In this document: piece by piece, positions 16,926 to 29,622 of the stretch
Numbering within the stretch: the stretch's first letter is position 1
Layout of the letters: each line of letters begins with the position of its first letter
From: Microbacterium maritypicum
GTDB taxonomy: Bacteria; Actinomycetota; Actinomycetes; Actinomycetales; Microbacteriaceae
Reading direction: 5' to 3'
Assembly (NCBI RefSeq): GCF_041529975.1
Contig: NZ_CP168030.1
Location: 1,860,001 to 1,924,000, forward strand
Length of the DNA stretch: 64,000 nt
Notes under the pieces: generated by a model
What the model was told of the DNA's origin: nothing
The model's input: the letters and a program-made list of their open reading frames with translations, nothing else
Databases searched by the model: none
Program-made: the position numbers and the translations under genes

Positions 16926-17866
16926 GGGACCAGGACGATCTTGCCCGAGGCGGCGCCGGATTCCATGAGCTCATGGGCCTGCGCCGCCTCGGTCAGCGGC
17001 AGCTGGGGGCCGAGCTCGATCACGAAGTCACCGGCGTCGAGGAGGGCGATCGTCTCGGGGAGCGCCTCGGCGCGCCAGGCGAGCTCCTCCGCGGTCAGGG
17101 GCACGGGGGAGCCGCCGGAGAACGCACGGATGCCGAAGGACGCGGAATCCGGGCCACGCACGATGGTGGCGATCCGGTCGCGGTCGGCGACCAGCGCGAG
17201 GGAGGTCTCGATCGCCTCGTCGGTGCCGGCGCAGTCCAGGGCCACGGTGACGGCCCCGGGGGCGGCGCCGCGCACGCGGTCGAGCAGGCCCTCGCCGTAC
17301 GCCACGGGGATCGCGCCGAGTTCGCGCAGCTGGTCGTGGCGGGCGGGGCTCGCCGTCGCGATCACGGTCGCACCCCAGGCCACCGCGAACTGCACGGCGG
17401 CCTGTCCGACCGAACCGGAGCCGCCGTGCACGAGCAGCACATCGCCCTCGGTGACCCCGAGCGAACGCAGCGACTGGTACGCGGTGCCCGCGGGGATCCC
17501 GATGGCCGCCCCTTCGGCGGCCGTGACGGAGTCGGGGAGCTTCGCGAGCTTCTCGGTGTCGATCGCGATCGCCGAGGCGTAGGTGCCGTGCGCGTCACGG
17601 ATCGCCACCCGGTCGCCGACCGCGAAGTCGTCGACACCCTCGCCGAGCAGCTCGACCACGCCGGCCCCGTCGAACCCCACAGGGCGCGGTTCGGTGATCG
17701 GGGGAGACGGCCGCTTGGCACTGCGCAGCTTGGCGTCGATGGGGTTCGCCCCCGCTGCATCGATGCGCACCACGACCTCGCCGCGGGCCGCGACGGGATC
17801 GGGGATCTCCATCAGGTGCAGGACATCGGGGGAGCCGAACTCGGTGTAGACGATCGCGCGTGCCAT
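16922..17866 (-). CDS. Zinc-free NADP-dependent quinone oxidoreductase (MDR family)
   Basis: A 314-aa medium-chain dehydrogenase/reductase. The N-terminal GroES-like domain includes AAGANPIDAKLR and VGFDGAGVV. The nucleotide site is VHGGSGSVGQAAVQFA, and the end is typical for quinone oxidoreductases (AQAHELMESGAASGKIVL). No zinc-binding cysteine cluster is seen. It is transcribed alone from a leaderless-type promoter and converges with the AhpD-like gene. The physiological substrate cannot be named. Confidence 0.9.
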   Translation of the reverse strand: MARAIVYTEFGSPDVLHLMEIPDPVAARGEVVVRIDAAGANPIDAKLRSAKRPSPPITEPRPVGFDGAGVVELLGEGVDDFAVGDRVAIRDAHGTYASAIAIDTEKLAKLPDSVTAAEGAAIGIPAGTAYQSLRSLGVTEGDVLLVHGGSGSVGQAAVQFAVAWGATVIATASPARHDQLRELGAIPVAYGEGLLDRVRGAAPGAVTVALDCAGTDEAIETSLALVADRDRIATIVRGPDSASFGIRAFSGGSPVPLTAEELAWRAEALPETIALLDAGDFVIELGPQLPLTEAAQAHELMESGAASGKIVLVP

Positions 17867-17872
17867 GGATTC

Positions 17873-17878
17873 AGGCTA
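17873..17878 (-). promoter_or_regulatory. -10 box of quinone oxidoreductase, leaderless type
   Basis: Minus-strand TAGCCT, then 6 nt, then the ATG at 17866. The 38-bp gap to the end of hrpA holds nothing else recognisable. Confidence 0.6.
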
Positions 17879-17904
17879 CCCGCGCTGACGCCCGCCGTCG
17901 CGGA

Positions 17905-20900
17905 TCAGCGTCCGGACAGCACCTTCATGATGCGCTGCGGCGACACCGGCTGCGCGGTGCCGAGGCGCTGCGCGAACACGCTGACGCGGTACTCCTCGAG
18001 CAGCCAGCGCACCTCGACGAGCGCGGGGGGAGCATCGGACGGAAGGGGGATCGTGCCGCCCGCATCCTCGAACGCCTTCGCCATCCGCTCGTACTCGGTC
18101 ATGCGCGCGCGGTCCTTGCCCGGTTCGCTGCCGAGCGTCTTCAGCCGGTCGAGCATGCCTTCGAGGTAGCGCGGGAAGTGCGCGAGACGGTCGACTCCGG
18201 CCGCGGAGACGAAGCCCGGATGCAGCAGGCCGCTGAGCTGTGTGCGGATGTCGTTCAGCGGGCCGAGCAGGGCGAGCGAGTTCTGCGACTTGATGCCGCG
18301 TTCGACATCGCGCGACTTCGTCAGGATGCGGGCCACCAGTGAGACACACGCGAAGAGCTGATCGACCAGTATGCCCGAGACGGCGTCGCGCACCCGGGTG
18401 AAGTCGGCTTCGCTGCGGACGATGCCGCCCGGTGCGGTCTGCTCGATGACCTGCCGCGCCACGGCCGCGCGGGAGTCCTCGATGAGGGCGGCGGCGGACT
18501 GGTACGGCGAGGCGGCGAGGGCGAGCTTCTCCTGGCTCGTCAGGTGCTCCTGCACGTACGACGAGGGGGAGGGGACGCTCAGCAGCACGAGCCGCAGCAC
18601 GCCATCGCGGGTGGCGGCGGCCGCGGCATCCGGGGTCGATTCGACGCGCACCGACACGGTCTTGCCCTGGTCGACGATCGCCGGGTAGCCGCGCACGACG
18701 CCGCCGGCGACACGCGTGTCGAGCACCTCGGGCAGGTCTCCGAAGGTCCACGCCACCAGACCGGTCTGCTCCACTTGCGGCCGCTTCGGCGTGCTCAGAG
18801 TCCCCGGCTTCACGGGCCCGGACTTCGGCGGCGCGGCGATCGATCGCGCCACGCTGCTGCGCGCCCGGTCGGAGAGCTGCGCCTGCAGCGCCCGGAGATC
18901 ACGACCCGACCCGACCACCCGGCCGCGTTCGTCGACCGCACGGAAGTTCATGCGCAGGTGCGGCGGCACGCGCTCGTCGTCGAAGTCGGCGGCGGACACG
19001 AGCTGGTTCGCGAGCGGCTGGATGAGTCGGGCCAGCGCCTCCTTGAGTGTGCGCGGCGGGAGGCCGCCGTGCGACTCCGGCCCCTGCTCGGCCAGCTCGG
19101 CACCGAACTTCTCGGCCCAGTCCGCGGCGGGCACGACGTGACGGCGGATGGCCTTGGGCAGCGCGCGCAGCAGCCCGGTGACGAGCTCGGCGCGCAGGCC
19201 CGGAACCTGCCAGTCGAAGCCGCGGTCCTCGAGCTGCGCGAGCAGCGGCAGCGGCACGACCACGCTCACACCGTCGTCGTCGGCACCCGGCTCGAACCGG
19301 TACGCGAGGCCCAGCACCTGGTCGCCCTGCGTCCACCGTGTCGGGAACTCGCGCTGGTCGGCGCGCTCCTCGTCGTCGATCAGGTCGCTCTCGCGCATCA
19401 CGAGCAGCTTCGGCGTCGTGGCCATCGCCTCGCGCCACCAGCTCTCGAAGGAGCGCACGTCGAAAACGTCGGTGGGGATGCGCTCGTCGTAGAACCGGAA
19501 GACGGCCTCGTCGCCGGCGAGGATGTCGCGGCGGCGCTCGCGCTCCTCCAGCTTCTCGAGGCGCTTGCGCAGCTCGGCGTTGCTGCGCCAGAACGCGCTC
19601 ACCCGCTTGTCGATCCGCGTCGGGTCCCACTCGCCCTCGACCAGGGCGTGGCGCACGAAGAGCTCGCGCGAGGCGGCCCGGTCGATGCGCGCGAACTGCA
19701 CACGGCGGCGCGGGATGATCTCGAGCCCGAACAGCGTGACCTTCTCGAACGCGACGGCGGCGCCGGCATCCTTCGACCAGTGCGGCTCGGTCACCTGGCG
19801 CTTGGCGAGGTCGCCGGCGAGGGGCTCGGCCCACGCCGGGTCGATGGCGGCGACGGTGCGCGCGAACGTGCGGGAGGTCTCCACGATCTCGGCGGCGATC
19901 ACCGCCCGCGGACTCTTCTTGCGCAGTCCCGAGCCGGGGAAGATCGAGAAGCGGATGCCGCGTGCTCCCCGGTACTCCGCGATACGGCGGCCCTTCGGCT
20001 CCTTCGCGGGGGAGTGCGCCTTGCCCGCCGGGGCCGTGCGCTCGTCGAGGAGGCCGATCTGCGACAGGAGTCCCGACAGCAGGGCGCGGTGGATGGCGTC
20101 CGGGTCGCTCGTGCCGGTGTCGTCGCCGGTGCGGTCGGGCGTCTTCACGAGCGTGCGCAGCTGGCGGTGCACGTCGAACCACTCCCGCACTCGCACGTAG
20201 TTGAGGTGCTCCGAGCGGCACAGGCGACGGAACGCACTCGAGCCGAGTTCGCGCTGCTGCTCGCGCAGGTGGTTCCACAGGTTCAGCAGGGTCAGGAAGT
20301 CGCTCGTCGGGTCGACGAAGCGGGCGTGCAGGCGGTCGGCCTCCTCGCGGCGCTCTTCGGGTCGCTCGCGCACATCCTGGATCGTCATGCCCGAGACGAT
20401 CGCGAGCACATCGCGGGTCACGGTGCCGGCCGAGCCCCCGCGCCCCGCCTCGATCAGCATCCGCGCGAACCGCGGGTCGATCGGCATGCGTGCGATGTCG
20501 CGACCGATGCGGGTGAGGTGCGGCGACCCGTCGCGACGCGACGGCTCGACCGCACCGAGCTCGGTGAGCAGGTCGAACGCGGCCTTCACGCCCCGCGAGT
20601 CGGGCGGTGTGAGGAAGGGGAATGCGGTGATGTCGCCGAACCCGAGCGACAGCATCTGCAGGATCACGGAGGCGAGCGAGGTGCGCAGGATCTCGGGCTC
20701 GGTGTACTCCGGGCGCCGGTCGTAGTCCTCTTCCGAGTAGAGGCGGATCGCGATGCCGTCGCTGGTGCGGCCGGCGCGGCCGGATCGCTGGTTCGCCGAG
20801 GCCTGCGAGACGGCCTCGATCGGCAGCCGCTGCACCTTGGACCGGTTGCTGTAGCGCGAGATGCGCGCGGTGCCGGTGTCGATGACGTACTTGATGCCGG

Positions 20901-21819
20901 GCACCGTGAGGCTCGTCTCGGCGACGTTGGTGGCGAGGATGACGCGGCGGCGGACGCCTGCCACCCTGCTGCGCTCGAACACGCGGTGCTGGTCGGCGGC
21001 GGACAGTCGGCCGAACAAGGGGAGCACCTCGGTGGGGGCGCGGTCGTTCGCGTAGGCGCCGCGCACGGCGTCGGCCGCATCCCGGATCTCGGCCTCGCCG
21101 GGGAGGAACACGAGCACATCGCCCGGCGCCTCGCGGTCGAGCTCGCGCAGGGCGGCGACGATGGCCGAGACCTCGTCCTCCGGCTCGGCCGGTGCGTCCT
21201 CGTCGTCCCCGTCTTCGACCTGCCCGCGGTAGCGGATCTCGACCGGATACGTGCGGCCCGAGACCTCGATGATCGGCGCCGGTGTGCCATCCGCCGCGGC
21301 GAAGTGCTTCGCGAAGCTCTCCGGGTCGATCGTCGCCGAGGTGATGATCACCTTGAGGTCGGGGCGCTCCGGGAGGATGCGGGCCAGGTAGCCGAGCAGG
21401 AAGTCGACGTTGAGGGAGCGTTCGTGCGCCTCATCGATGATGATCGTGTCGTAGCGGGTGAGCAGTCGATCGCGATGGATCTCGTTGAGCAGGATGCCGT
21501 CGGTCATCAGCGCGATGCGCGTGGCGTCCGACACCTTGTCGGTGAAGCGCACCTTGTAGCCGACGAGCGTGCCGAGCTCGACCTGGAGCTCTTCCGCGAC
21601 CCGTTCCGCGATCGTCCGCGCGGCGAGCCGACGCGGCTGGGTGTGTGCGATGCGCTCCCGTCCGAGCTCGAGCGCGATCTTCGGCAGCTGGGTGGTCTTG
21701 CCCGACCCGGTGGCGCCCGCGACGATCACGACCTGGTGGTCGCGGATGGCGTCGCCGATCTCGCCTCGGGCAGCGCTGACGGGCAGCTCCGGAGGGTAGG
21801 AGATCACGGGGGAGGACAT
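17905..21819 (-). CDS. hrpA: ATP-dependent RNA helicase HrpA
   Basis: A 1304-aa DEAH-box helicase of the usual HrpA length. Walker A is GATGSGKT (~35-42) and the DEAH box is at ~129-132 within IIIDEAHERS. Helicase C motifs follow (ATNVAETSLTVPG, QRSGRAGR). The long C-terminal region typical of HrpA (DUF3418-like, ending ILKVLSGR) is complete. HrpA-type helicases rescue stalled ribosomes and remodel RNA. It is a single-gene unit; its start is 43 bp from the divergent membrane-protein start. Confidence 0.95.
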   Translation of the reverse strand: MSSPVISYPPELPVSAARGEIGDAIRDHQVVIVAGATGSGKTTQLPKIALELGRERIAHTQPRRLAARTIAERVAEELQVELGTLVGYKVRFTDKVSDATRIALMTDGILLNEIHRDRLLTRYDTIIIDEAHERSLNVDFLLGYLARILPERPDLKVIITSATIDPESFAKHFAAADGTPAPIIEVSGRTYPVEIRYRGQVEDGDDEDAPAEPEDEVSAIVAALRELDREAPGDVLVFLPGEAEIRDAADAVRGAYANDRAPTEVLPLFGRLSAADQHRVFERSRVAGVRRRVILATNVAETSLTVPGIKYVIDTGTARISRYSNRSKVQRLPIEAVSQASANQRSGRAGRTSDGIAIRLYSEEDYDRRPEYTEPEILRTSLASVILQMLSLGFGDITAFPFLTPPDSRGVKAAFDLLTELGAVEPSRRDGSPHLTRIGRDIARMPIDPRFARMLIEAGRGGSAGTVTRDVLAIVSGMTIQDVRERPEERREEADRLHARFVDPTSDFLTLLNLWNHLREQQRELGSSAFRRLCRSEHLNYVRVREWFDVHRQLRTLVKTPDRTGDDTGTSDPDAIHRALLSGLLSQIGLLDERTAPAGKAHSPAKEPKGRRIAEYRGARGIRFSIFPGSGLRKKSPRAVIAAEIVETSRTFARTVAAIDPAWAEPLAGDLAKRQVTEPHWSKDAGAAVAFEKVTLFGLEIIPRRRVQFARIDRAASRELFVRHALVEGEWDPTRIDKRVSAFWRSNAELRKRLEKLEERERRRDILAGDEAVFRFYDERIPTDVFDVRSFESWWREAMATTPKLLVMRESDLIDDEERADQREFPTRWTQGDQVLGLAYRFEPGADDDGVSVVVPLPLLAQLEDRGFDWQVPGLRAELVTGLLRALPKAIRRHVVPAADWAEKFGAELAEQGPESHGGLPPRTLKEALARLIQPLANQLVSAADFDDERVPPHLRMNFRAVDERGRVVGSGRDLRALQAQLSDRARSSVARSIAAPPKSGPVKPGTLSTPKRPQVEQTGLVAWTFGDLPEVLDTRVAGGVVRGYPAIVDQGKTVSVRVESTPDAAAAATRDGVLRLVLLSVPSPSSYVQEHLTSQEKLALAASPYQSAAALIEDSRAAVARQVIEQTAPGGIVRSEADFTRVRDAVSGILVDQLFACVSLVARILTKSRDVERGIKSQNSLALLGPLNDIRTQLSGLLHPGFVSAAGVDRLAHFPRYLEGMLDRLKTLGSEPGKDRARMTEYERMAKAFEDAGGTIPLPSDAPPALVEVRWLLEEYRVSVFAQRLGTAQPVSPQRIMKVLSGR

Positions 21820-21827
21820 AGCCCTCC

Positions 21828-21833
21828 ATCGTA
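21828..21833 (-). promoter_or_regulatory. -10 box of hrpA
   Basis: Minus-strand TACGAT located 8 nt upstream of the hrpA ATG, followed by GGAGGG. The transcript would be leaderless or nearly so. It overlaps an in-frame ATG (21833) of the divergent gene, arguing against that start. Confidence 0.5.
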
Positions 21834-21850
21834 TGACGGGATTCGCCCCC

Positions 21851-21856
21851 TACGAT
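21851..21856 (+). promoter_or_regulatory. -10 box of acyltransferase-like gene, leaderless type
   Basis: TACGAT, 6 nt before the GTG at 21863. It lies back-to-back with the identical hrpA box on the other strand. Confidence 0.6.
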
Positions 21857-21862
21857 CATCTG

Positions 21863-23925
<2,063 letters not shown>

Positions 23926-23959
23926 CCCCGGTCATCGGATCGGGCCCCCGGGCCTACAT

Positions 23960-23994
23960 GACGCCCCGTGTCGCTCCGCGCGACACGGGGCGTC
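23960..23994 (+). terminator. Perfect 14-bp hairpin after aldo/keto reductase
   Basis: Arms 23960-23973 and 23981-23994 pair perfectly over 14 bp with a seven-base loop. No T tract. It ends 8 bp before the -10 box of the next gene, so it may both terminate transcription and overlap the -35 region of the next promoter. Confidence 0.7.
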
Positions 23995-24002
23995 GTCGTG
24001 AG

Positions 24003-24008
24003 TAACTT
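24003..24008 (+). promoter_or_regulatory. -10 box of FMN reductase, leaderless type
   Basis: TAACTT followed by 6 nt and the ATG at 24015. Confidence 0.6.
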
Positions 24009-24014
24009 CGAGGC

Positions 24015-24584
24015 ATGACAGCTCCGTTCCGCGTCGTGGCCGTGTCGGGATCCCTGCACGAGCCGAGCAAGACGACCGCCCTCGTCCGCGCGATCACGGC
24101 CGCCGTCGCCGAGCGTGCCGAGGTCGAGTCGCAGCTCATCGAGCTCACGCAGATCGGCCCGGGCCTCGCGGGCGCGCTCCAGCGCGACCAGCTGCCGCCG
24201 GAGGTCGAGGCGCAGCTGCAGGCCATCGAGTCGGCCGACCTGCTGATCGTGGGCAGCCCCGTCTACCGTGCCTCGTTCACCGGTCTCTTCAAGCACCTCT
24301 TCGACTTCGTCGGCCAGTACGACCTGGTGGGAAAGCCCGTGCTGCTCGCGGCGACCGGCGGCGGCGAGAAGCACGCGCTGATCATCGAGCACCAGCTGCG
24401 GCCGCTGTTCGCGTTCTTCCAGGCGCTCACCCTCCCGGTCGGCGTCTACGCGAGCAACACCGACTTCGACGGCTACGAGATCGCCTCGGATGTGCTGCAG
24501 GCGCGCATCTCTCTCGCCGCCGAGCGTGCCCTGCCGCTCGTGGGTTACGCGGCCTCGCGTCCCGTCGAGCTTCTCGTCGGCTGA
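24015..24584 (+). CDS. NADPH-dependent FMN reductase (MsuE/SsuE-like)
   Basis: A 189-aa flavodoxin-fold reductase. The phosphate loop AVSGSLHEPSKTTALV, the central VGSPVYRASFTGLFKHLFDF and the ATGGGEKHALIIEHQLRPLF segment match the MsuE/SsuE group, which supplies reduced FMN to two-component alkanesulfonate or methanesulfonate monooxygenases. It lies 7 kb from the two luciferase-like monooxygenases and is a candidate reductase for them. It is monocistronic and converges with the second aldo/keto reductase. Confidence 0.9.
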   Translation: MTAPFRVVAVSGSLHEPSKTTALVRAITAAVAERAEVESQLIELTQIGPGLAGALQRDQLPPEVEAQLQAIESADLLIVGSPVYRASFTGLFKHLFDFVGQYDLVGKPVLLAATGGGEKHALIIEHQLRPLFAFFQALTLPVGVYASNTDFDGYEIASDVLQARISLAAERALPLVGYAASRPVELLVG

Positions 24585-24611
24585 CCGACGGACTCGCTCC
24601 AACGCCGCGGG

Positions 24612-25592
<981 letters not shown>

Positions 25593-25663
25593 GTCGTTCC
25601 TTCGTCAGTGTTCCGTGCTTCGAGCAAAGCCGCTTTCTCCGGATCGAGCGCGGCCCTGTCTAT

Positions 25664-25683
25664 GGGTGCCCCCGCAGGGACCC
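25664..25683. promoter_or_regulatory. Palindromic GC-rich site between reductase and its regulator
   Basis: An imperfect palindrome pairs GGGT (25664-25667) with ACCC (25680-25683) and CCC with GGG inside. It sits about 20 bp upstream of the -10 box of the MmyB-type gene and is a candidate autoregulatory operator. Evidence is only the symmetry and position. Confidence 0.3.
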
Positions 25684-25704
25684 CCTCGCGTGTCCGGTTC
25701 GGCG

Positions 25705-25710
25705 TAGTTT
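25705..25710 (+). promoter_or_regulatory. -10 box of MmyB-type regulator, leaderless type
   Basis: TAGTTT followed by 7 nt and the ATG at 25718. Confidence 0.55.
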
Positions 25711-25717
25711 CGATCGC

Positions 25718-26587
25718 ATGGACACTCCGGACGCCATCAGCGACTTCCTCACGACGAGGCGCGCGAGACTCACCCCCGAGGAGGTGGGCCTGCCGGATTT
25801 CGGCGGACGTCGCCGCGTGCCGGGGCTGCGTCGGGAAGAGGTAGCCCTCGTGGCCGGGATGAGTCCCGAGTACTACAAGCGCCTCGAACGTGGTCAGGCC
25901 AAGGGCGTGTCGGATGCCGTCATCGACGGCGTCAGCCGCGCGCTGCGCCTCGACGAGGCCGAGCATGCGCACCTGCACGACCTGATCCGCGCCGCGAGTG
26001 CGGGCGCACGTCCGCGACAGAGCGAGCGTCCGGCGCGGGCAGTCCAGGTCTCCGCTGCCACGCGACAGACGATCGATGCGATGTCCACGGTCCCCGTCTA
26101 TGTGCAGAACGGCCGTTTGGATGCCGTCGCGACCAACGCACTCGGACGCGCTCTCTTCTCGGAGATGCTCGACGGTGCTCCTGCACCCGCGAATGCCGCG
26201 CGCTTCATCTTCCTCGAGTCCCGCGCGCAGACCTTCTACCGGGACTGGGACGCCCAGACGCGGCAGATCGTCGCCGTGCTGCGTACCGAGGCGGGCCGTT
26301 CTCCATACGACCGGAGGCTCAGCGACCTCGTCGGCGAGCTGTCCACCCGCAGCGATCTCTTCCGGAAGCTCTGGGGAGCTCACGACGTCCGCGAACACCG
26401 CGCGGGCCTGAAGACGATCCATCACCCGGTCGTCGGCGACCTCGACCTCACGTACCAGGCGATGGATCTCGCGTCCGACCGCGGGCTGCAGATGATCGTG
26501 TTCTCCGCGGAGCCGGGTTCCGCCAGTCGAGACCGGTTACAGCTTCTCGCCAACCTGACCGAGACAGCGGCGGAGGCGAGAGGATAG
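25718..26587 (+). CDS. XRE-family transcriptional regulator with MmyB-like ligand-binding domain
   Basis: A 289-aa regulator. The N-terminal helix-turn-helix ([20 protein letters not shown], then KRLERGQAK) has the RREEVA signature of MmyB-like proteins. The C-terminal ~170 residues ([43 protein letters not shown]) form the PAS-like MmyB domain thought to bind a fatty acid or similar ligand. The ATG at 25718 is 7 nt after TAGTTT. It is likely to regulate the divergent aldo/keto reductase. The next gene starts 4 bp downstream and may be co-transcribed. Confidence 0.9.
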   Translation: MDTPDAISDFLTTRRARLTPEEVGLPDFGGRRRVPGLRREEVALVAGMSPEYYKRLERGQAKGVSDAVIDGVSRALRLDEAEHAHLHDLIRAASAGARPRQSERPARAVQVSAATRQTIDAMSTVPVYVQNGRLDAVATNALGRALFSEMLDGAPAPANAARFIFLESRAQTFYRDWDAQTRQIVAVLRTEAGRSPYDRRLSDLVGELSTRSDLFRKLWGAHDVREHRAGLKTIHHPVVGDLDLTYQAMDLASDRGLQMIVFSAEPGSASRDRLQLLANLTETAAEARG

Positions 26588-26591
26588 CCGT

Positions 26592-28394
<1,803 letters not shown>

Positions 28395-28410
28395 CGTCAC
28401 CGATGCATGG

Positions 28411-28497
28411 TGCACAATCTGCACAGCAATCCGCGCGCAGGCACCGTCCGGTTGCGCGGGTTGCGCAGCATCCGGTGCACCGTTTGCCCAGTGCCCG
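28411..28497. repeat. Three direct repeats upstream of the aminotransferase operon
   Basis: Copies starting near 28411, 28453 and 28476 share the pattern TGCRC-NNN-YTGCNCAG, and the first two continue into AGCA(A)TCCG. Starts are 42 and 23 bp apart, close to whole helical turns. They precede the -10 box at 28508. Multiple phased sites before an operon that ends in an Lrp/AsnC gene suggest an autoregulatory Lrp-type operator. Confidence 0.45.
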
Positions 28498-28507
28498 GCA
28501 TCCGTTC

Positions 28508-28513
28508 TACTGT
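28508..28513 (+). promoter_or_regulatory. Predicted -10 box of aminotransferase operon
   Basis: TACTGT about 42 nt before the ATG at 28555, giving a short leader with AAGGA (28540-28544). A further TTGCGC (28513-28518) overlaps it, resembling the upstream repeats. Confidence 0.45.
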
Positions 28514-28554
28514 TGCGCGACCCCACCCGCGATCACAGCAAGGATGCTCTGACG

Positions 28555-29622
28555 ATGCCTCTCCCCACCCGCGCCGGACTCGACGCCGTTCCCGCGTACC
28601 GTCAGGGGCGCTCCGCCCCGGCCGGTGCGTCGAAGCTCTCCTCGAACGAGTCGCCGCATCCGCCGCTTCCTTCGGTCGCCCAGGCCGTGCGCGACCGGGT
28701 CGACGGCATCAACCGCTACCCGGATATGAGTGCCGCCGCTCTCCGCGAGCGCCTCGCCGCCCGCTACGACGTCGACCCCGCCGAGGTCACCGTCGGTGCG
28801 GGTTCGGTCGAGATCGCCTCCCAGCTCATCCACGCGGTGGCCGGCGACGGGGATGAGGTGATCTTCGCCTGGCGGTCGTTCGAGGCGTATCCCTCGCTGG
28901 TCCGCATCGCCGGGGCCACACCGGTGGCCGTGCCCCTCGATGCCGACCACGTGCACGACCTCGACGCGATGCTCGCGGCGATCACCCCGCGTACCCGCCT
29001 GATCTTCGTGTGCAACCCGAACAACCCGACCGGGACCGTGGTCGGCGCCGACGAGCTGAAGCGCTTCGTCGCCGCGGTGCCGCACGACGTGCTCGTGGTG
29101 ATCGACGAGGCGTACGTGCACTTCGACACGACCGAGAGCCGCGGTGCCGGCATCGAGCTGTTCCGACGCCACCCGCACGTGGCCGTCCTGCACACGTTCT
29201 CCAAGGCCTATGGGCTCGCCGGGCTGCGCATCGGCTACGCGATCGCCCCGGCCGCCGTCGCCGAGAACCAGCGGAAGGTCGCGGTGCCTTTCGGGGTCAC
29301 CGATCTCGCCCAGACGGCGGCCCTCGCCTCGCTGGACGCCGAAGACGAGCTCGCGGTACGCATCGGCGAGGTGATCGAGCAACGCGACCGCCTGCACCAT
29401 GTGCTCACCGCGGCCGGCTGGCCCGCCGTCCCCTCGCAGGCGAACTTCGTGTGGGTCCCGTCCGGTGATCGCACGGGCGAGCTCGAGGAACTGCTGCAGG
29501 CCGGCGGCGTGGTCGCGCGGGCCTTCGCCGGCGAGGGGATCCGCATCTCCTCCGGCTCTCCGACCGACATCGACCGCGTCGAGCAGGCGCTCACAGCAGA
29601 GCGCGTGGAGGTCGGCGCATGA
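28555..29622 (+). CDS. HisC-like aminotransferase (histidinol-phosphate or aromatic amino acid type)
   Basis: A 355-aa class I/II PLP aminotransferase. KLSSNESPHPPLPSV is the HisC-type N-terminus. CNPNNPTGTVV, VVIDEAYVHF and the PLP lysine (Lys217) in FSKAYGLAGLRIGY are present. No his genes are nearby. It is instead coupled (4-bp overlap) to an amino-acid permease and an Lrp/AsnC regulator, so an aromatic amino-acid aminotransferase role, like the actinobacterial Pat enzymes, is more likely than histidine synthesis. The ATG at 28555 matches the family start and follows AAGGA. Confidence 0.85.
   Translation: MPLPTRAGLDAVPAYRQGRSAPAGASKLSSNESPHPPLPSVAQAVRDRVDGINRYPDMSAAALRERLAARYDVDPAEVTVGAGSVEIASQLIHAVAGDGDEVIFAWRSFEAYPSLVRIAGATPVAVPLDADHVHDLDAMLAAITPRTRLIFVCNPNNPTGTVVGADELKRFVAAVPHDVLVVIDEAYVHFDTTESRGAGIELFRRHPHVAVLHTFSKAYGLAGLRIGYAIAPAAVAENQRKVAVPFGVTDLAQTAALASLDAEDELAVRIGEVIEQRDRLHHVLTAAGWPAVPSQANFVWVPSGDRTGELEELLQAGGVVARAFAGEGIRISSGSPTDIDRVEQALTAERVEVGA

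Noticed and set aside
28555..29622. Histidine biosynthesis hisC
   Set aside because: No his genes are adjacent; the coupled permease and Lrp regulator favour amino-acid use, so no gene symbol is given.
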